Positions 6,083 through 6,470 of a stretch of 6,470 nucleotides of DNA are shown piece by piece. This DNA comes from Promethearchaeota archaeon (GTDB lineage: Archaea; Asgardarchaeota; Lokiarchaeia; Sigyniarchaeales; SOKP01): contig JAGXNU010000114.1 of the NCBI GenBank assembly GCA_019894815.1, forward strand, positions 1 through 6,470, given 5' to 3'. The position numbers and the translations under genes are program-made. Under the pieces are notes generated by a model. It was not told the DNA's origin and searched no databases. It worked only from the letters and a program-made list of their open reading frames with translations. Within the stretch, counting starts at the first letter, position 1; every line of letters begins with the position of its first letter.

Positions 6083-6088
6083 TCACCT
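6083..6088 (-). promoter_or_regulatory. Shine-Dalgarno site that decides the GyrI-like start
   Basis: AGGTGA on the minus strand matches the archaeal anti-Shine-Dalgarno core and stands 5 nt before the ATG at 6077. It includes the alternative GTG start at 6086-6084, which favours the ATG and a 153-residue product over one of 156. Confidence 0.7.
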
Positions 6089-6124
6089 ATTCCTATTTTT
6101 ACTTGAATTTTGTAGCTCAATCTT

Positions 6125-6134
6125 CGATATACTT
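6125..6134 (-). promoter_or_regulatory. TATA-like box for the GyrI-like gene
   Basis: AAGTATATCG on the minus strand lies about 53 nt before the ATG at 6077. A start about 25 nt downstream (near 6104) would leave a leader of roughly 27 nt, enough to carry the Shine-Dalgarno site. The call rests on spacing and AT content only. Confidence 0.35.
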
Positions 6135-6361
6135 GATTTTATCATATTGAATCAAAAATTCTGTTCTATTTTTTATATTTTGGGTATTAAACTATAATAA
6201 AATGGTTAGTCTAAGATTGGAATCAACCTTGGACAAATAATTATTAATTTTCTTTCTATATAAACATTATTGAAAAAAATATTATAGATTATCAAACATT
6301 TACCAAATCCATATAAAATAAAAATTGAGGGACAATTGGGCTATATTAGGTTTTTTATAAT
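6135..6361. other. AT-rich intergenic stretch without recognisable gene
   Basis: Together with the flanking promoter and gene remnant, this makes about 340 bp without an intact gene. It contains poly-A/T runs and scattered stops in all frames. The longest plus-strand ATG frame noticed (6202-6240) codes for 12 residues and has no support. I see no tRNA, no strong hairpin and no repeat array here. Confidence 0.6.
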
Positions 6362-6416
6362 GATAATTTGCTATTTTGTATGCGATTTTTACCGCTACAA
6401 AAAGAAATAATCCAAT
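6362..6416 (-). pseudogene. Decayed copy of the 5' end of the 214-residue gene
   Basis: On the minus strand, 6416-6394 matches the first 23 bases of the gene at 4824-4802 in 21 positions. The frame reads GLFLFVAVKIAYKIANYHYK against GLFLFVAAVKGKQPLEIAAS in the intact gene. The start codon position holds ATT instead of ATG, one Ala codon is missing, and similarity fades after about 18 codons; the frame closes at a TAA shortly beyond. The right limit is firm and the left limit is approximate. This looks like the remnant of a duplicated gene or a small captured fragment. A conserved N-terminal motif in an unrelated short gene starting at ATT is the less likely alternative. Confidence 0.55.
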
Positions 6417-6417
6417 T

Positions 6418-6468
6418 TTAAATTCTCTCTACTAATATTGATATAATGTTATTTCCAAATCCTCCGAA
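6418..6468 (-). CDS. Possible C-terminal tail of a gene entering from the right edge
   Basis: The minus-strand frame reads FGGFGNNIISILVERI and stops at TAA (6420-6418). It looks protein-like: a glycine-rich turn followed by a hydrophobic strand, a bit like the C-terminal strand of thiolase-fold enzymes, but 16 residues cannot settle identity. A second frame is also open from the edge (ISEDLEITLYQY, stop at 6434-6432), and either could be the real tail. The stop lies immediately before the decayed gene start at 6416. Confidence 0.3.
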   Translation of the reverse strand, partial: FGGFGNNIISILVERI

Positions 6469-6470
6469 AT

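Noticed and set aside
953..6198. 15-base match GTATTAAACTATAAT at 953-967 and 6184-6198
   Set aside because: Almost entirely A and T, and a single match of this length is not surprising in a window this AT-rich. No gene start follows the second copy at a sensible distance.
6202..6240. Tiny plus-strand ORF MVSLRLESTLDK
   Set aside because: Twelve codons with no Shine-Dalgarno sequence and no conserved feature; a chance ORF in intergenic DNA.
1..6470. CRISPR array, tRNA or rRNA genes
   Set aside because: No regularly spaced repeats beyond the three short promoter units and no cloverleaf-like GC-rich segment were seen on either strand.

Overview
The window looks like chromosomal DNA of an Asgard archaeon, probably a Lokiarchaeia-like lineage. 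The reasons are: AT-rich sequence; two Ras/Rab-like small GTPases with complete G1-G5 motifs and no lipid-attachment cysteines; a longin-like protein; a large winged-helix/TPR protein; a PadR regulator; and archaeal TATA-like boxes, some so close to the ATG that a leaderless mRNA is likely. The lineage is inferred from protein style and memory of these families, not from a database search.

Layout, left to right. A minus-strand gene runs off the left edge (1-80). Next comes a minus-strand Rab-like GTPase (231-788). Divergent from it, across a 214-bp intergenic region, is a 639-residue winged-helix/TPR gene on the plus strand (1003-2922). This converges, with only 23 bp between stop codons, on a second Rab-like GTPase (2946-3473, minus). 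The two GTPases are paralogues (about half identical by hand alignment) with the same switch I core, so the TPR gene sits between them. Four more minus-strand genes follow. In transcription order they are a GyrI-like ligand-binding protein (6077-5616), a PadR-family regulator (5544-4858), an unrecognised 214-residue protein (4824-4180) and a longin-like protein (4063-3659). The right end holds a decayed copy of the start of the 214-residue gene and the probable tail of another gene.

How they may work together (inference). GTPases, a longin-like protein and a TPR scaffold are the components expected of a small-GTPase signalling or trafficking module: switch, possible regulator platform, possible effector or scaffold. 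The PadR gene and the 214-residue gene are 33 bp apart and probably form an operon; the GyrI-like protein upstream may share a small-molecule-sensing theme with PadR. The most interesting non-coding signal is a 29-bp element (26 of 29 matching) placed in the same orientation just upstream of the TATA box of two different genes, the winged-helix/TPR gene and the left-edge gene. It suggests common control or a duplicated promoter. No tRNA, rRNA, CRISPR array or transposase was seen.
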